A stretch of DNA of 64,000 nucleotides. Origin: Metallococcus carri. Its GTDB lineage: Bacteria; Actinomycetota; Actinomycetes; Actinomycetales; Dermatophilaceae. The position numbers and the translations under genes were made by a program. The stretch lies in NCBI RefSeq assembly GCF_011440275.1, contig NZ_JAAOIV010000002.1, positions 62,001-126,000 of the forward strand. Reading direction: 5' to 3'. This document shows, one piece after another, positions 44,223-53,501 of the stretch. The notes under the pieces are model-generated. The model searched no databases, was not told the DNA's origin, and was given only the letters and a program-made list of their open reading frames with translations. Positions within the stretch are counted from its first letter, which is position 1; each line of letters opens with the position of its first letter.

Positions 44223-45597
44223 CGGCTCTCCTTGCCAGATACTGTTCTCGCCATTGGGAATTCATCGGATAGAGGCCCTCGAGCGGTGCGCCCTCGGCCA
44301 CCCGGTCGGCAATGAACCGCTCCTGCCGCTCCTGCTCGATCGCGTCGGCCACCACCTCGTCGAATATGGCCGGAGGTATGACGACCACCCCGTCGTCGTC
44401 GCCGACAAGCACGTCGCCCGGCAGGACCGCTACTCCTCCGCAGGTGACCGCGACGTCGGTCTCCCACGGCACGTGGCAACGCCCCAGCACCGATGGATGG
44501 GCGCCGGTCGCGAAGACCGGCAGCCCCACGGCCGCGACCTCGGCGTGATCTCGCACCGCGCCATCGCTGACGACCCCAGCCGCGTGGCGGTGCGCTGCCC
44601 GCAGCGCGAGGATGTCGCCGAGGGTCCCGGCATACGTCTGACCGCGGGCCTCGATCACCAGCACCTCGCCTGGGCCGATGGCGTCGAACGCGGCCTTCTG
44701 GGCGTTGTGGCCTCCGCCATGCTCGGCGAACAGGTCCTCCCGGAAGCCGATGAACCGCAGGGTGCGCGCCCGGCCGACCAGCCGCATCCCCGGGACGAGG
44801 GGGTGGACGCCGTCCAGGCTGGTCGCCACCAGGCCTCGGCGGCGCAGTTGCGAGTTCAGCGTCGCGGTGGTCACCGAAGATGCCGCACGGCGCCGCTCCT
44901 CGTCGAGGACGAACTCAGGCGCGCCGGTGCCTGCCGGAGGCGCGGCGATGCCCGGCTCGCGCAGGGCCGGCCCGTCGACAACTTCGGTTCGCAGCCGCCC
45001 GGTGCTGCGTATGCCGTCGCTCACCTCGACCTCGATCAGGTCACCCGGTTTGGCGGTGCCAGCACCGGCCGGTGTGCCGGTGAGGATCACATCGCCCGCC
45101 TCGAGCGTGATCAACTCGGACAGATCGCTCACCAGCCGGGCGAAGCCGAAAAGCAACTGGTCGGAATAGTCGTCCTGCACGAGAGTGCCGTTGAGCCAAG
45201 TCCGTAGCCGCAGCCGCCAAGGATCGACAACGCGGGCGTCGAGACCGTTGGCCGCCACAGCCGTGTACCCATCCGCCCCCTTGCTGCGCAGGTTGGACCC
45301 GCGGTCGATCGCCTTCAGGCCGGGCAGGCCCAAGTCGTTGGCCACGGTCACCGTGGCCACGTGCTCCCAGGCGCGGTCCTCGCTCACCCCGCGGGCCGGC
45401 GTGCCGATGACCAGGGCGATCTCACCTTCGAAGGTGAGTGATCCGGCACCGGGCGGGCGGGCCACCGGGCCGCCGGAGCTCACCGAGGTGCCAGGTTTGA
45501 GGAAGTATGACGGGTGCTTCGGCGTCGCTCCGCGCTCGGCGGCGCGGCTGCGGTAGTTGACGTGCACCGCGATGACTTTCCCGGGGCGCGTGGTCAT
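44206..45597 (-). CDS. Fumarylacetoacetate hydrolase-family domain fused to RraA-family aldolase domain
   Basis: The 463-residue protein joins two enzymes. Residues about 5-220 are an FAH/HpaG-type domain: VIAVHVNYRSRAAERG, GSLTFEGEIALVIGTPARGV (metal-binding Glu), NDLGLPGLKAIDRGSN and VILTGTPAGAGTAKPGDLI. After a linker (APPAGTGAPEF) residues about 240-440 are RraA/HMG-aldolase-like: NAQKAAFDAIGPGEVLVIEA, GVVSDGAVRDHAEVAAVGLP, PVFATGAHPSVLG and GVAVLPGDVLVGDDDGVVVI, with the DGxxRD pair intact. The first half suits 5-carboxymethyl-2-oxohexenedioate decarboxylase/isomerase, the second a 2-oxo acid aldolase or decarboxylase. It overlaps both neighbours. Confidence 0.88.
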   Translation of the reverse strand: MTTRPGKVIAVHVNYRSRAAERGATPKHPSYFLKPGTSVSSGGPVARPPGAGSLTFEGEIALVIGTPARGVSEDRAWEHVATVTVANDLGLPGLKAIDRGSNLRSKGADGYTAVAANGLDARVVDPWRLRLRTWLNGTLVQDDYSDQLLFGFARLVSDLSELITLEAGDVILTGTPAGAGTAKPGDLIEVEVSDGIRSTGRLRTEVVDGPALREPGIAAPPAGTGAPEFVLDEERRRAASSVTTATLNSQLRRRGLVATSLDGVHPLVPGMRLVGRARTLRFIGFREDLFAEHGGGHNAQKAAFDAIGPGEVLVIEARGQTYAGTLGDILALRAAHRHAAGVVSDGAVRDHAEVAAVGLPVFATGAHPSVLGRCHVPWETDVAVTCGGVAVLPGDVLVGDDDGVVVIPPAIFDEVVADAIEQERQERFIADRVAEGAPLEGLYPMNSQWREQYLARRADEVPN

Positions 45598-47030
45598 GAC
45601 CGATCCTTCGCGGCGCCGACGAGCGCCTTGGGGACGAGATATTCGCTGATGCCGTGGCGCCCTCGTTCGCGGCCGTAGCCCGAGTGCTTCACGCCGCCGA
45701 AGGGCGCCTGCGGGTTGGTGGGTACGGCTCCGAGGAAGACCATCCCGGCGCGCAGCTGGGACGCAACTTCCCGTTCGGCCTTCGGATCGCCGCCGATCAC
45801 CCCGGCCGCAAGGCCGTAGTCGGTGTCGTTGGCGAGCTGCACCGCCTCGGCCACCGAGTCATAGGCCTGCAAGACAAGGACCGGGCCGAAAATCTCCTCT
45901 CGCACGATCGTCATCTCGGGCCGGGTGTCGGAGAAGACCGTTGGCCGCACGAACCAGCCGCGCTCGCGCGGGCGATCGCTGCCGCCGGCGACCAGCCGGG
46001 CACCTTCCGCGAGGCCGCGGTCAATGAAGGCGAGCACCCGATCCCGTTGAGTGCGCGAGACGAGCGGACCGAGCGTTTCACCCAGGCGGACTTCAGCGAC
46101 CGCGTCGGCCGCGATCCGCTCGACCTCGGCCAGCCGGTCGCGAGGGACGATGAGCCGGGTGAGCGCCGCACAGGTCTGTCCGCTATTGACGAAGCAGCGG
46201 GCCACTCCGTAGCGCACCGCCTCCTCCAGATCCGCATCCGGCAGCACCACCAATGGGCTCTTGCCGCCGAGTTCGAGCGACACCCGGGTGACAGTGCCGG
46301 ACGCAGCGGCCGCGACGGCGCGGCCCGCGCTCGTGCTGCCAGTCAGCGATACCAGGTCGATGCGGTGGTCGGCGGCGAGCACGGCGCCGATATCGGCATC
46401 ACCGAGGACGACACTGCAGATACCGGTGGGGACGTCGTGTCCACACCTGCCTAGGGCGGTTCGCGCGTCGGCGAAAACCTCGGCGAGCACGATCGCGGTC
46501 AGTGGAGTGACCTCGCTCGGCTTGAGCACGATCGCGCAACCGGCGGCGAGCGCGGGACCGACCTTGAGCGCAGCTTGATAGAGCGGAAAGTTCCACGGCG
46601 TGATGCCGACGACGACGCCGGCCGGCTCGTGCACCACCACGGTGTCACCGATGGTCTCGGGCGCCAGGGCTTGCCGCAGCAGCCGGGCCGCGTCCTGCAG
46701 CGCGCCGATCGCGGACTGGACCTGCAGCACGCGAGCCTGCGCGGCCGGCATACCGACCTCGGCGGTGATGAGCTCGGTCAACTCGTCTTCCCGCTCCTGC
46801 ACCAAGGTCGCCATCCGCTCGACGAGCGCGGCGCGTACCGACGGGGGAGTAGCCGCCCACGCCGGCTGGTCGCGGACTGCGGCGGCGACCGCTGAGCGTG
46901 CGGTGTCGGCGTCGGCGAGTTCGACCTCGGCGATCACGTCCTCGGTGTGCGGGGACACCACATCGGCGCGATGTCCGGTCGGTGCGGTCCACTCGCCGTC
47001 GACGAAGCTGGTGACGTGTGCGGTCGTCAT
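45594..47030 (-). CDS. Aldehyde dehydrogenase (arylacetaldehyde or semialdehyde oxidising)
   Basis: A 478-residue NAD(P) aldehyde dehydrogenase: GITPWNFPLYQAALKVGPAL, catalytic Glu in SLELGGKSPLVVLPD, catalytic Cys in VNSGQTCAALTRLIV and PFGGVKHSGYGRERGRHG. It differs from the HpaE-type enzyme of the same operon and resembles betaine/succinate-semialdehyde or phenylacetaldehyde dehydrogenases. It could oxidise the aldehyde made by the thiamine-diphosphate enzyme next to it, or succinate semialdehyde at the end of the pathway. Overlaps both neighbours by 4 bp. Confidence 0.88.
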   Translation of the reverse strand: MTTAHVTSFVDGEWTAPTGHRADVVSPHTEDVIAEVELADADTARSAVAAAVRDQPAWAATPPSVRAALVERMATLVQEREDELTELITAEVGMPAAQARVLQVQSAIGALQDAARLLRQALAPETIGDTVVVHEPAGVVVGITPWNFPLYQAALKVGPALAAGCAIVLKPSEVTPLTAIVLAEVFADARTALGRCGHDVPTGICSVVLGDADIGAVLAADHRIDLVSLTGSTSAGRAVAAAASGTVTRVSLELGGKSPLVVLPDADLEEAVRYGVARCFVNSGQTCAALTRLIVPRDRLAEVERIAADAVAEVRLGETLGPLVSRTQRDRVLAFIDRGLAEGARLVAGGSDRPRERGWFVRPTVFSDTRPEMTIVREEIFGPVLVLQAYDSVAEAVQLANDTDYGLAAGVIGGDPKAEREVASQLRAGMVFLGAVPTNPQAPFGGVKHSGYGRERGRHGISEYLVPKALVGAAKDRS

Positions 47031-48709
47031 CGCGCTGCCTCCTCGCCGTAGCTCGGTTCCGCGATCAGGTCCCACGGTGAGGGCATGTCACCGACCGGCA
47101 CCTCCACCAAGAGCGGACGCCGGGTGCCGCGGGCGGCTCGGATAACGGTGGTCAGGTCCTCGGGGGTCTTCACCAGTTCGTGCCGGACGCCGTATGCCGA
47201 AGCCAGGCCGGCGAAATCGGGGTTATGCAGTTCGACGCCGAGGGTGCGGCCGAAGGTGTCCTGCTGGATGCGCTCGACATTGCCGAACGAACCGTTGACG
47301 AAGACGACCGTCACCAGGCCGAGCTCATATCTCGCGGCGGTGGCGAGCTCTGGCAGGCACCAGCCGAAGCCACCGTCGCCGGTGATCGCGACGACCGGGC
47401 GGTCGGGGTCGGCGGCCTGGACACCCAGTCCGGTGGGGAAGCCGTAGCCGAGCGTGCCCTGATAACCCGGCGTGACGTAGGTGCCCGGTTGGTAGACGGG
47501 GTAGGCGATCCGGGAGGGATAACCCACCTGGGTCAGCTCGTCCACCAGGACGCCGTCGTCGGGCAGGGCCGCCCGGATCGCTTCGAGCCACTGCACCTGC
47601 GGCTGGATCTCACGCAACAACTCCTCGGACCGGCGGCGCAAGTCGGAGAGGTCTGGCGCCGGTCGCGCCTGGGTGGGGAGGGCGGCTAGGAGTGCGGTCA
47701 GCGCGGAGTGCGCGTCGGTCGTCAGGACGGCGTCATACTGTCGCGGCTCGCCCAGGTCGGCCGGGTCGGCGTTGATCCCGATCAGCCGGTGCCGGCCGGC
47801 TCCGTGCACGACCGGGCGACCCTGCTGGGTCATGAAGCGAGTGCCGACGGCGATGACGGTGTCGGCGCGGTCGAGCAACGGGCCACCGGTGAGCCGGCTC
47901 ATGGCCAGCGGGTGGCGGTCGGAGAGCGCACCGCGGCCGTTGCGGCTCATCACCACCGGCGCGCCGAGACGCTCGGCGAGTTCTTGCAGGGCCGCCGAGC
48001 TGGGCGCGTCACGCACGCCGCCGCCGGCATACAGCACCGGGTTCTTGGCCTCGCCGATCAGCCGCACCACCTGGCGCACGTCCTCGGGGTCCGGCGCGAG
48101 TGGTGTGACCGGGCGGGACGGGACGAGTTCGGCGTCACTGAGCGATTTGAGAACGTCCGGTGGCACCTCGACCGCGACCGGCCGCGGCCGCCCCGATCGG
48201 ACCTGTTGGAAGGCCTCTGCAATGGCGTCCGGCACGTCCTCGGGTGAGGTGACCAGGCGGTGCCATTTGGTGAGCGACCGCAGCAGCCTGCTCTGCTCGG
48301 GGATCTCGTGCAGCATCCCGTAACCGCGCCCGATCGTCGGCGAGGGGATCTGCCCGACGATGAGGACCATCGGGCTACTGCAGGCGTATGCCGTGGCCAG
48401 CGCGGCTCCGGCGTTGAGCAGGCCGGGACCCGGGACGACCAGGCAGACGCCGGGCTTGCCGGCCACCCGGGCGTAGCCGTCGGCCATATAGGCCGCACCC
48501 TGCTCGTGCCGGGCGACCACAAAGTCCAGCCCCTTGCCCTGTTGGGCGATGCCGTCGACGGCATAGTCGAGTTGGATGCCCGGCACACCGAACACGGTGG
48601 TGACGCCTTCGGCGACGAGTTGTGCGGCGAGCAGTTCGCCGCCGGTCTGGCGGGAGGTCATCGGTGGGACTTCCTGGCTGGGGGAGGGATCGGTGCGCAG
48701 GGCGGTCAT
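47027..48709 (-). CDS. Thiamine-diphosphate-dependent enzyme (acetolactate synthase/decarboxylase family)
   Basis: The 560-residue ThDP enzyme has the N-terminal Pyr domain ([18 protein letters not shown], the conserved Glu in [19 protein letters not shown]), a central Rossmann domain and the PP domain with the GDG-N motif ([23 protein letters not shown]). It belongs to the large ALS/benzoylformate/arylpyruvate decarboxylase group. In this operon it may decarboxylate an arylpyruvate to the arylacetaldehyde. Start 48709 overlaps the ABC gene stop (ATGA); a second in-frame ATG at 48661 with AGGAAG upstream is an alternative. Confidence 0.85.
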   Translation of the reverse strand: MTALRTDPSPSQEVPPMTSRQTGGELLAAQLVAEGVTTVFGVPGIQLDYAVDGIAQQGKGLDFVVARHEQGAAYMADGYARVAGKPGVCLVVPGPGLLNAGAALATAYACSSPMVLIVGQIPSPTIGRGYGMLHEIPEQSRLLRSLTKWHRLVTSPEDVPDAIAEAFQQVRSGRPRPVAVEVPPDVLKSLSDAELVPSRPVTPLAPDPEDVRQVVRLIGEAKNPVLYAGGGVRDAPSSAALQELAERLGAPVVMSRNGRGALSDRHPLAMSRLTGGPLLDRADTVIAVGTRFMTQQGRPVVHGAGRHRLIGINADPADLGEPRQYDAVLTTDAHSALTALLAALPTQARPAPDLSDLRRRSEELLREIQPQVQWLEAIRAALPDDGVLVDELTQVGYPSRIAYPVYQPGTYVTPGYQGTLGYGFPTGLGVQAADPDRPVVAITGDGGFGWCLPELATAARYELGLVTVVFVNGSFGNVERIQQDTFGRTLGVELHNPDFAGLASAYGVRHELVKTPEDLTTVIRAARGTRRPLLVEVPVGDMPSPWDLIAEPSYGEEAAR

Positions 48710-49500
48710 CGGCGGATCGCCGTCAAGAAGGTGCGGGTGCGCTGGTGGCTGGGGTTGCCGAGCACGGTCGCGGGATCGCCGATCTCGACGATCGTCCCGT
48801 CGTCCATGAAGGCGATCCGGTCGGCGACATCACGGGCGAACCCCATCTCGTGGGTGACCACCACCATCGTCATGCCGGTCCGGGCGAGGCCGCGCATGAC
48901 ATCGAGCACCTCGCCGACCAGCTCGGGGTCCAGGGCCGAGGTGGGTTCGTCGAAGAGCATCAGCTTGGGGCGCATCGCGAGGGCGCGGGCGATCGCGACG
49001 CGTTGCTGCTGACCGCCGGACAGCTGGGCCGGGTAGTGGTCGGCGTGCGTGCTCAACCCGACCCGCTCGAGCAGGCCCTGGGCCCGCTCGCGCACCTCGC
49101 CGATCGGTTCGCGCCGGACACGCACCGGCGCCTCGACGATGTTCTCCAGCACGGTCATATGCGGGAAGAGGTTGAAGCGCTGGAACACCATGCCGATCTC
49201 GCGGCGCTGGCGGGCGACCATCCGCGGCCGCATCCGCCGCAGGCGTCCGCCCTCGGCGATATGCCCGATCGGGGTGTCTTCCAGGAAGACGACGCCGTCG
49301 TCGACGGTCTCCAGTTCGTTGATGCACCGCAGCAGGGTCGACTTGCCAGACCCGCTCGGCCCGATCAGGCACAGCACTTCGCCACGATCGATCTGCAGGT
49401 CGACACCGCGCAGCACCTCGTGGTCGCCGAAGCTTTTGCGCACGCCGGAAAGCCGCACCAAGGCCTCACGCGCTGTGGGTTTTTCCAATTGAGCGGTCAT
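48706..49500 (-). CDS. Polar amino acid-type ABC transporter, ATP-binding protein
   Basis: A 264-residue ABC ATPase of the GlnQ/HisP class: Walker [18 protein letters not shown]-loop [18 protein letters not shown], signature [15 protein letters not shown], Walker [16 protein letters not shown]-loop [11 protein letters not shown]. The PAAT family usually imports amino acids, opines or small acids. It is the energising subunit for the permease and lipoprotein encoded just upstream, within the aryl catabolic operon. Confidence 0.93.
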   Translation of the reverse strand: MTAQLEKPTAREALVRLSGVRKSFGDHEVLRGVDLQIDRGEVLCLIGPSGSGKSTLLRCINELETVDDGVVFLEDTPIGHIAEGGRLRRMRPRMVARQRREIGMVFQRFNLFPHMTVLENIVEAPVRVRREPIGEVRERAQGLLERVGLSTHADHYPAQLSGGQQQRVAIARALAMRPKLMLFDEPTSALDPELVGEVLDVMRGLARTGMTMVVVTHEMGFARDVADRIAFMDDGTIVEIGDPATVLGNPSHQRTRTFLTAIRR

Positions 49501-49513
49501 GATGCGGGCCCTC

Positions 49514-50380
49514 CTATCGCTGGTGGCCGCGGGAGAGGCGGCGCTCGAGGAAGTGCTGGCCGATGCTGAGCACCGAAACGATCACGAGATACCAAAAACT
49601 CGCAACGGCGAGCAGTTCCATCGTTCGGTAATTGACCGCGCTGATGTTCTCGACCGCGGTCAGCAAGTCACCGCCGGCGATCACCGACACCAGCGAACTG
49701 GCTTTGAGCAGCGAGATGAATTGGTTGCCTGTCGGCGGGATGATCACCCGCAGGGCCTGCGGCAGGACGATGCGACGCATGGCGAGCGACGACGTCATAC
49801 CGAGCGCGGTCGCGGCCTCGCCCTGCCCGACATCGACGGCGAGTATACCGCCGCGCACGATCTCTGCCATATAGGCCGCCTCGTGCAAGCCGAGCCCCAG
49901 GCAGGCGGCCACCGTGGCGGTGACCACTTTGTTGGTGTTGGCCTCGACCAGCACGATCTGGGTGAACGGAATACGCAGGCTCAAGGTGGCAAAGAGCAGA
50001 CCGAGGTTGCCCCACACCAGCAATTGCACGAGCAGCGGCACGCCCCGGAAGAACCAGATATAGGCGAAGGCCACCGCCTGCAGCACACGGTTGCTGGACA
50101 TCCGCGCCAGCGCCACGAGGGTGCCGAGCACCAAGCCGATCACCATGCCCACGATCGACATGACGAAGGTGGTGAGCAGCCCTCGCAACACGGGCCCCGC
50201 GGTGAGGTTGCGGGTGATCACCCCGTAGTCGAGGTTCTTGTTGGTGGCGAGCGAGGCGATGAGGGCCGCGACGATCGCCATCGCGACGGCCGCGCCCGCC
50301 CAGGTGCCCCAGTGCCGCTCGGCATACGGCTGCCTGTCCCGGCGCAGCGGCACATCCTTGGGCGTGAGAACCTGGCTCAC
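49514..50380 (-). CDS. Polar amino acid-type ABC transporter, permease
   Basis: The 288-residue PAAT permease starts with a cytoplasmic stretch and one extra hydrophobic helix ([18 protein letters not shown]), then the HisMQ core: [38 protein letters not shown], and the EAA-loop region EVVRGG-like [40 protein letters not shown]. The gene overlaps the binding-protein gene by 4 bp. A single permease gene implies a homodimer. Confidence 0.92.
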   Translation of the reverse strand: MSQVLTPKDVPLRRDRQPYAERHWGTWAGAAVAMAIVAALIASLATNKNLDYGVITRNLTAGPVLRGLLTTFVMSIVGMVIGLVLGTLVALARMSSNRVLQAVAFAYIWFFRGVPLLVQLLVWGNLGLLFATLSLRIPFTQIVLVEANTNKVVTATVAACLGLGLHEAAYMAEIVRGGILAVDVGQGEAATALGMTSSLAMRRIVLPQALRVIIPPTGNQFISLLKASSLVSVIAGGDLLTAVENISAVNYRTMELLAVASFWYLVIVSVLSIGQHFLERRLSRGHQR

Positions 50381-51324
50381 TTGAACGCACCCTTCCCCAT
50401 TCCGTTGACCTGGAATTCGTCGGCTTTCAGGGCGTCATTACCCGCCAGGTATTTCGTCAGGATCTTGCCGTAGGTGCCGGACGCCTCGACCTTCCTCAGC
50501 GCGCCGATCAGCGCGTCGGAGAAGCCCGCCTGGTTCTTCGGTATGGCGATGGCGAAAACGCCACCGAGATAGGTTTTCGGCACGACCTGGAAGGTCTTCC
50601 CGCCGTCGACCTTCGCGGCGAGATACTTCATCGGGACGGTGCCACCGAGGAAGGCGTCGAGCTTGCCGGCCCGCACCTGGGTCTGCGCCGTGCTGAGATC
50701 GTCATACAACTTGAGGTCGATCGGCTTCTTGCCGCTCTTGGTGCATGCGGTGAGCTGCTTTTGCAGCAGGTCGGCCTGCGCACTACCGCGCAGAGTTCCC
50801 GCGGTGAGCCCGCACAGGCTCTCGATCGAGGTGATGTTCTTGGTCGAACTTTTCAGGGTGAGCAAGGACGAACTGACCCGGATCCAGTCGACCATGTCGA
50901 AGGTCTGCTCCCGTGGGGGAGTGTCGTTCATCACCGACCAGATCGCGTCGATGCGGTTGGCCTTCAGGGCCGGCACCAACCCGGGGAAGGGCGTCTCGAC
51001 GATCTGCACCTTGACGCCGAGCACCTGACCGACGGCGGTGGAGAGCTCGGGGATGATCCCGACCGGCTGGTCACCCGGTTTGGTGATGAAGGGCGCGTTC
51101 GTCGTGGAGGAGCCGATGCGCAGCACCCCGGAGGATCTGACCGAGGCGGGCAGCTTGTCACGCAGGGCGGTGTCGGTCGTCAGGGACGGCCCGCCGCCCG
51201 GACTCGCGGCAGCATCGGTGGATCCGGAGCTGCCGCAGCCGCTGAGCGCGAGCACTCCGGCCAGGCATGAGGCCGCGGTGAAGGAGGTCGCGCGACGCGA
51301 AACGCGGTGTACAGACATGGGCAT
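50377..51324 (-). CDS. ABC transporter substrate-binding lipoprotein (PAAT family)
   Basis: A 315-residue exported lipoprotein with signal peptide (about residues 1-30) and lipobox LALSGCG, followed by a Ser/Ala-rich tether and the SBP_bac_3 fold: VLRIGSSTTNAPFITKPGDQ, VGIIPELSTAVGQVLGVKVQ, LKANRIDAIWSVMNDTPPRE. The binding pocket cannot be read for specificity; the operon suggests an aromatic amino acid or aryl acid. Alternative start ATG at 51318 (MSVHRVS) is possible. Confidence 0.92.
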   Translation of the reverse strand: MPMSVHRVSRRATSFTAASCLAGVLALSGCGSSGSTDAAASPGGGPSLTTDTALRDKLPASVRSSGVLRIGSSTTNAPFITKPGDQPVGIIPELSTAVGQVLGVKVQIVETPFPGLVPALKANRIDAIWSVMNDTPPREQTFDMVDWIRVSSSLLTLKSSTKNITSIESLCGLTAGTLRGSAQADLLQKQLTACTKSGKKPIDLKLYDDLSTAQTQVRAGKLDAFLGGTVPMKYLAAKVDGGKTFQVVPKTYLGGVFAIAIPKNQAGFSDALIGALRKVEASGTYGKILTKYLAGNDALKADEFQVNGMGKGAFK

Positions 51325-51333
51325 GATCGCCTC

Positions 51334-52302
51334 TCAAGGGGTCTCAGGAGTGGTGAAAACGACGGGGGAGGAGGGAGCGGCAGCGGCTCGTGATGGAGTC
51401 GCCGGCGAATGCCGTCCCTGGACGCCGACCGCGGGGCGGTCGGGCACGGTGATCGAGGTGTGGTGGGAGTCGAAGCGGATGGCGGTGAGGTCCGAGCCCA
51501 CGATCAGATCGCCGGTGAAGCCGCCGCCACGCACCGCGGCGAGCAGATCCTCGACATGGCCGTCGTGCTCGGGGGAGGGCCACAGATGGGTCAGGGCCAG
51601 GACGTCGACCCCGGCTCGCTCCGCGAGCGCTGCGACCTCGTCGGGGCGTGCGTGATAGTCGATCGTGTGCTGCCGGTGGTCCGGAACCCGTTGTGGGTCA
51701 ACGACTTCGTGCACCAGCACGCGAGCTTCGGCAGCGAGGCGCTCCACCTCGTCGCAGGCCCGGGTGTCACCGGAGACGACGACATTGCCGACGGGAGTTG
51801 CGATCCGGTAACCGGCCGCGGCGAGGACGGGCTCGTGGCGCACCGCGACGGCGTCGACCCGGGTGCTGCCGCGCCGCCATACCTCTTGCGGATCGGAGCT
51901 GGGCTGGAAGGTGAGCAGCTCGGGTTCGGCGATCCGGCGGACGCCGCGATGTGACCGGCGGAAGAGCAGGTCGCCCTGCAGGGGCTCCAGCGCGAGCCGG
52001 GCGAAATCGGCGGTGAGGCCGTCCGGCGTGACCACCGCGACGGAGTGCTCGGCGTCCATCAGCCAGGCCGAGACCAGCACGTCGCCAAGGTCGGTCGTGT
52101 GGTCGGAGTGGTGGTGGGTGAGCAGGACCGCGTCGATCTCGTCGGCCCGGAGCCCGGCTTCGGCGAGGCGCAGCACGGTCGAGCGACCGGTGTCGATCTG
52201 GATGCCGGTGTCGGGAGTCTGCACGAACACGCCCGGCCCGGCGCGGCCGGGCACCGGCACCGGCGTTCCGGTGCCGGTCAGGGTCACGTTCACCTCGGTC
52301 AT
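51334..52302 (-). CDS. Metallo-beta-lactamase-fold hydrolase (RNase Z/ arylsulfatase-like branch)
   Basis: The 322-residue MBL protein has the zinc motif LLTHHHSDHTTDLGD (HxHxDH), a later His (ALTHLWPSPEHDG), GDTRACDEVERLA (Asp bridging the metals) and an early TLTGTGTPVP strand typical of RNase Z-like members. In an aryl operon it may hydrolyse an ester, sulfate or lactone to release the substrate; this is inference. It is the first gene of the leftward operon, with GAGAGG as ribosome-binding site. Confidence 0.85.
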   Translation of the reverse strand: MTEVNVTLTGTGTPVPVPGRAGPGVFVQTPDTGIQIDTGRSTVLRLAEAGLRADEIDAVLLTHHHSDHTTDLGDVLVSAWLMDAEHSVAVVTPDGLTADFARLALEPLQGDLLFRRSHRGVRRIAEPELLTFQPSSDPQEVWRRGSTRVDAVAVRHEPVLAAAGYRIATPVGNVVVSGDTRACDEVERLAAEARVLVHEVVDPQRVPDHRQHTIDYHARPDEVAALAERAGVDVLALTHLWPSPEHDGHVEDLLAAVRGGGFTGDLIVGSDLTAIRFDSHHTSITVPDRPAVGVQGRHSPATPSRAAAAPSSPVVFTTPETP

Positions 52303-52426
52303 CCCGGCCGCCTCTCTGGTGTGCTCTATGTCACAGCCTGCGTGTGGTCTGCATTAAGCACAATGACAAGATTTGAACGCTGCCATAAGCTCAGCGAATA
52401 TCACCTCGGAGAAGGGCGGCGTTCCC
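52303..52426. promoter_or_regulatory. Divergent control region of the aryl operon and its LysR gene
   Basis: The 124-bp gap between the operon (start 52302) and the LysR gene (start 52427) is visibly richer in A+T than its surroundings, with GCATTAAGCACAATGACAAG and GCCATAAGC as candidate LysR contact sites (T-N11-A geometry is possible but not unique). This is the likely binding and promoter region for both transcripts. No consensus -35/-10 pair with 17-bp spacing was convincing. Confidence 0.55.
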
Positions 52427-53305
52427 ATGGATCGGCGACACCTCGAGTGCTTCGTCGCGATCGCGACGAGCGGGCGGATGGCGGAGGCCGCTCGGCAGTT
52501 GCATGTCTCGCAGCCGGCGTTGTCACAGACGATCAAAGCCTTGGAGCAGGAGCTCGGGATCGCGCTCTTTCATCGCTTGCCGAGGGGAGTGGCGCTGACC
52601 TCTGCGGGCGAGCGGTTGCTCGTGCCGGCCCGCCAGATGCTGCGCGATTTCGAGACGTTGACCGCCCAAGTGGCCGCCGTCCGTGGCATGCGCACCGGCC
52701 ATGTCGATCTGATGACCTTGCCGGGGCTGATCTACGACCCGCTGGCGCGCTGGCTCGGCACCTATCGACGGCACTGGCCGGGGATCAGCGTGCGGATCGA
52801 CCTGGTCGAGACTCCGCACGCCGTGGCCGAGGCGGTGCGCACAGGGGCGGCGGAACTCGGGCTCACCATCGACGTCTCAGCGGCTGAGGATTTGGCGACG
52901 ACGCAGGTTGGTCATCAGGAACTGGTGGCCGTGTTCCCCGCTGGTATGGCGGGGGAGTTGTCGGCCGCGGACATCTCGTTGGAGGAACTCATGGAGTTGC
53001 GGTTGATCACCGGCAAGCGCGGCACGCTGATTCGCGATCTCGCCGAGGACTCGGCGCGGCGGCGGGGTGTGCAATGGCGGCCAGTCATCGAAATCGAGCG
53101 GCGCGACGCGGCCGTGGCCTTCGTCAGCGCTGGGGCCGGCGTGGCGGTGTTGCCCCAGGCGACCGGTGAGTTGCAGGCCAAGGAGTTAGTCATCACGCGG
53201 CGGCTGCGGCCGCGGATCCGTCGGCCGGTGTCTTTGGTGCACCGACGGGACGCCTTGTCGCCCGCGGCGGCCGCGCTGCGCGATGTCGCCCGGATGCACG
53301 AGTGA
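52427..53305 (+). CDS. LysR-family transcriptional regulator of the aryl operon
   Basis: The 292-residue protein has the LysR helix-turn-helix (RHLECFVAIATSGRMAEAAR, QLHVSQPALSQTIKALEQEL) and a periplasmic-binding-like effector domain to the C-terminus. It is divergently transcribed from the operon, the common arrangement for local activators. ATG at 52427 follows GGAGAAGG (52408-52415) at 11 nt, and homology starts there; the frame is open 18 codons upstream but without support. The effector is probably a pathway intermediate. Confidence 0.9.
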   Translation: MDRRHLECFVAIATSGRMAEAARQLHVSQPALSQTIKALEQELGIALFHRLPRGVALTSAGERLLVPARQMLRDFETLTAQVAAVRGMRTGHVDLMTLPGLIYDPLARWLGTYRRHWPGISVRIDLVETPHAVAEAVRTGAAELGLTIDVSAAEDLATTQVGHQELVAVFPAGMAGELSAADISLEELMELRLITGKRGTLIRDLAEDSARRRGVQWRPVIEIERRDAAVAFVSAGAGVAVLPQATGELQAKELVITRRLRPRIRRPVSLVHRRDALSPAAAALRDVARMHE

Positions 53306-53415
53306 CCACTTGTCCGACCGGGTATGCCGCCATCGCCTCGGCTGACCCGTGAGGTCGGCGCGTCGACCGGGGAGGGCTGCGTGAGGGGCGGGCCGGGGAC
53401 AGCGCCGCTCTTGCG
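53306..53415. other. Non-coding stretch between LysR gene and dif
   Basis: These 110 bp show no coding frame of interest. They lead from the LysR stop to dif and include one GTATGCC motif near 53323. Nothing else noteworthy was seen. Confidence 0.4.
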
Positions 53416-53443
53416 ACTTGACATAATGTAGATTATCGGACAT
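53416..53443 (-). other. dif: Chromosome dimer resolution site dif
   Basis: Read on the minus strand the 28 bp are ATGTCCGATAATCT followed by ACATTATGTCAAGT. Against the actinobacterial dif consensus as I recall it (TTSRCCGATAATVN then ACATTATGTCAAGT) 26 of 28 positions agree, and the layout is the right one: two 11-bp half sites (the inner parts GATAAT and ATTATG) flank a 6-bp centre. XerC and XerD recombine here to resolve chromosome dimers, positioned by FtsK. It sits in non-coding DNA, as dif does, and marks the replication terminus. Confidence 0.88.
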
Positions 53444-53456
53444 CTACTGAATGTGT

Positions 53457-53485
53457 GCGTCAGGTTCAGTCACTGAACCTGACGC
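53457..53485. terminator. 29-bp near-perfect palindrome, likely terminator of the AbrB-domain gene
   Basis: GCGTCAGGTTCAGT (53457-53470) and its exact reverse complement (53472-53485) flank one base. It lies 14 bp from dif and 16 bp after the stop of the leftward AbrB-domain gene. The 14-bp stem would fold tightly in RNA, but no T-run follows on the minus strand, so factor-independent termination is not certain. A role in protecting dif from transcription is possible. Confidence 0.55.
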
Positions 53486-53501
53486 TGACGCCACTGTCGG
53501 G

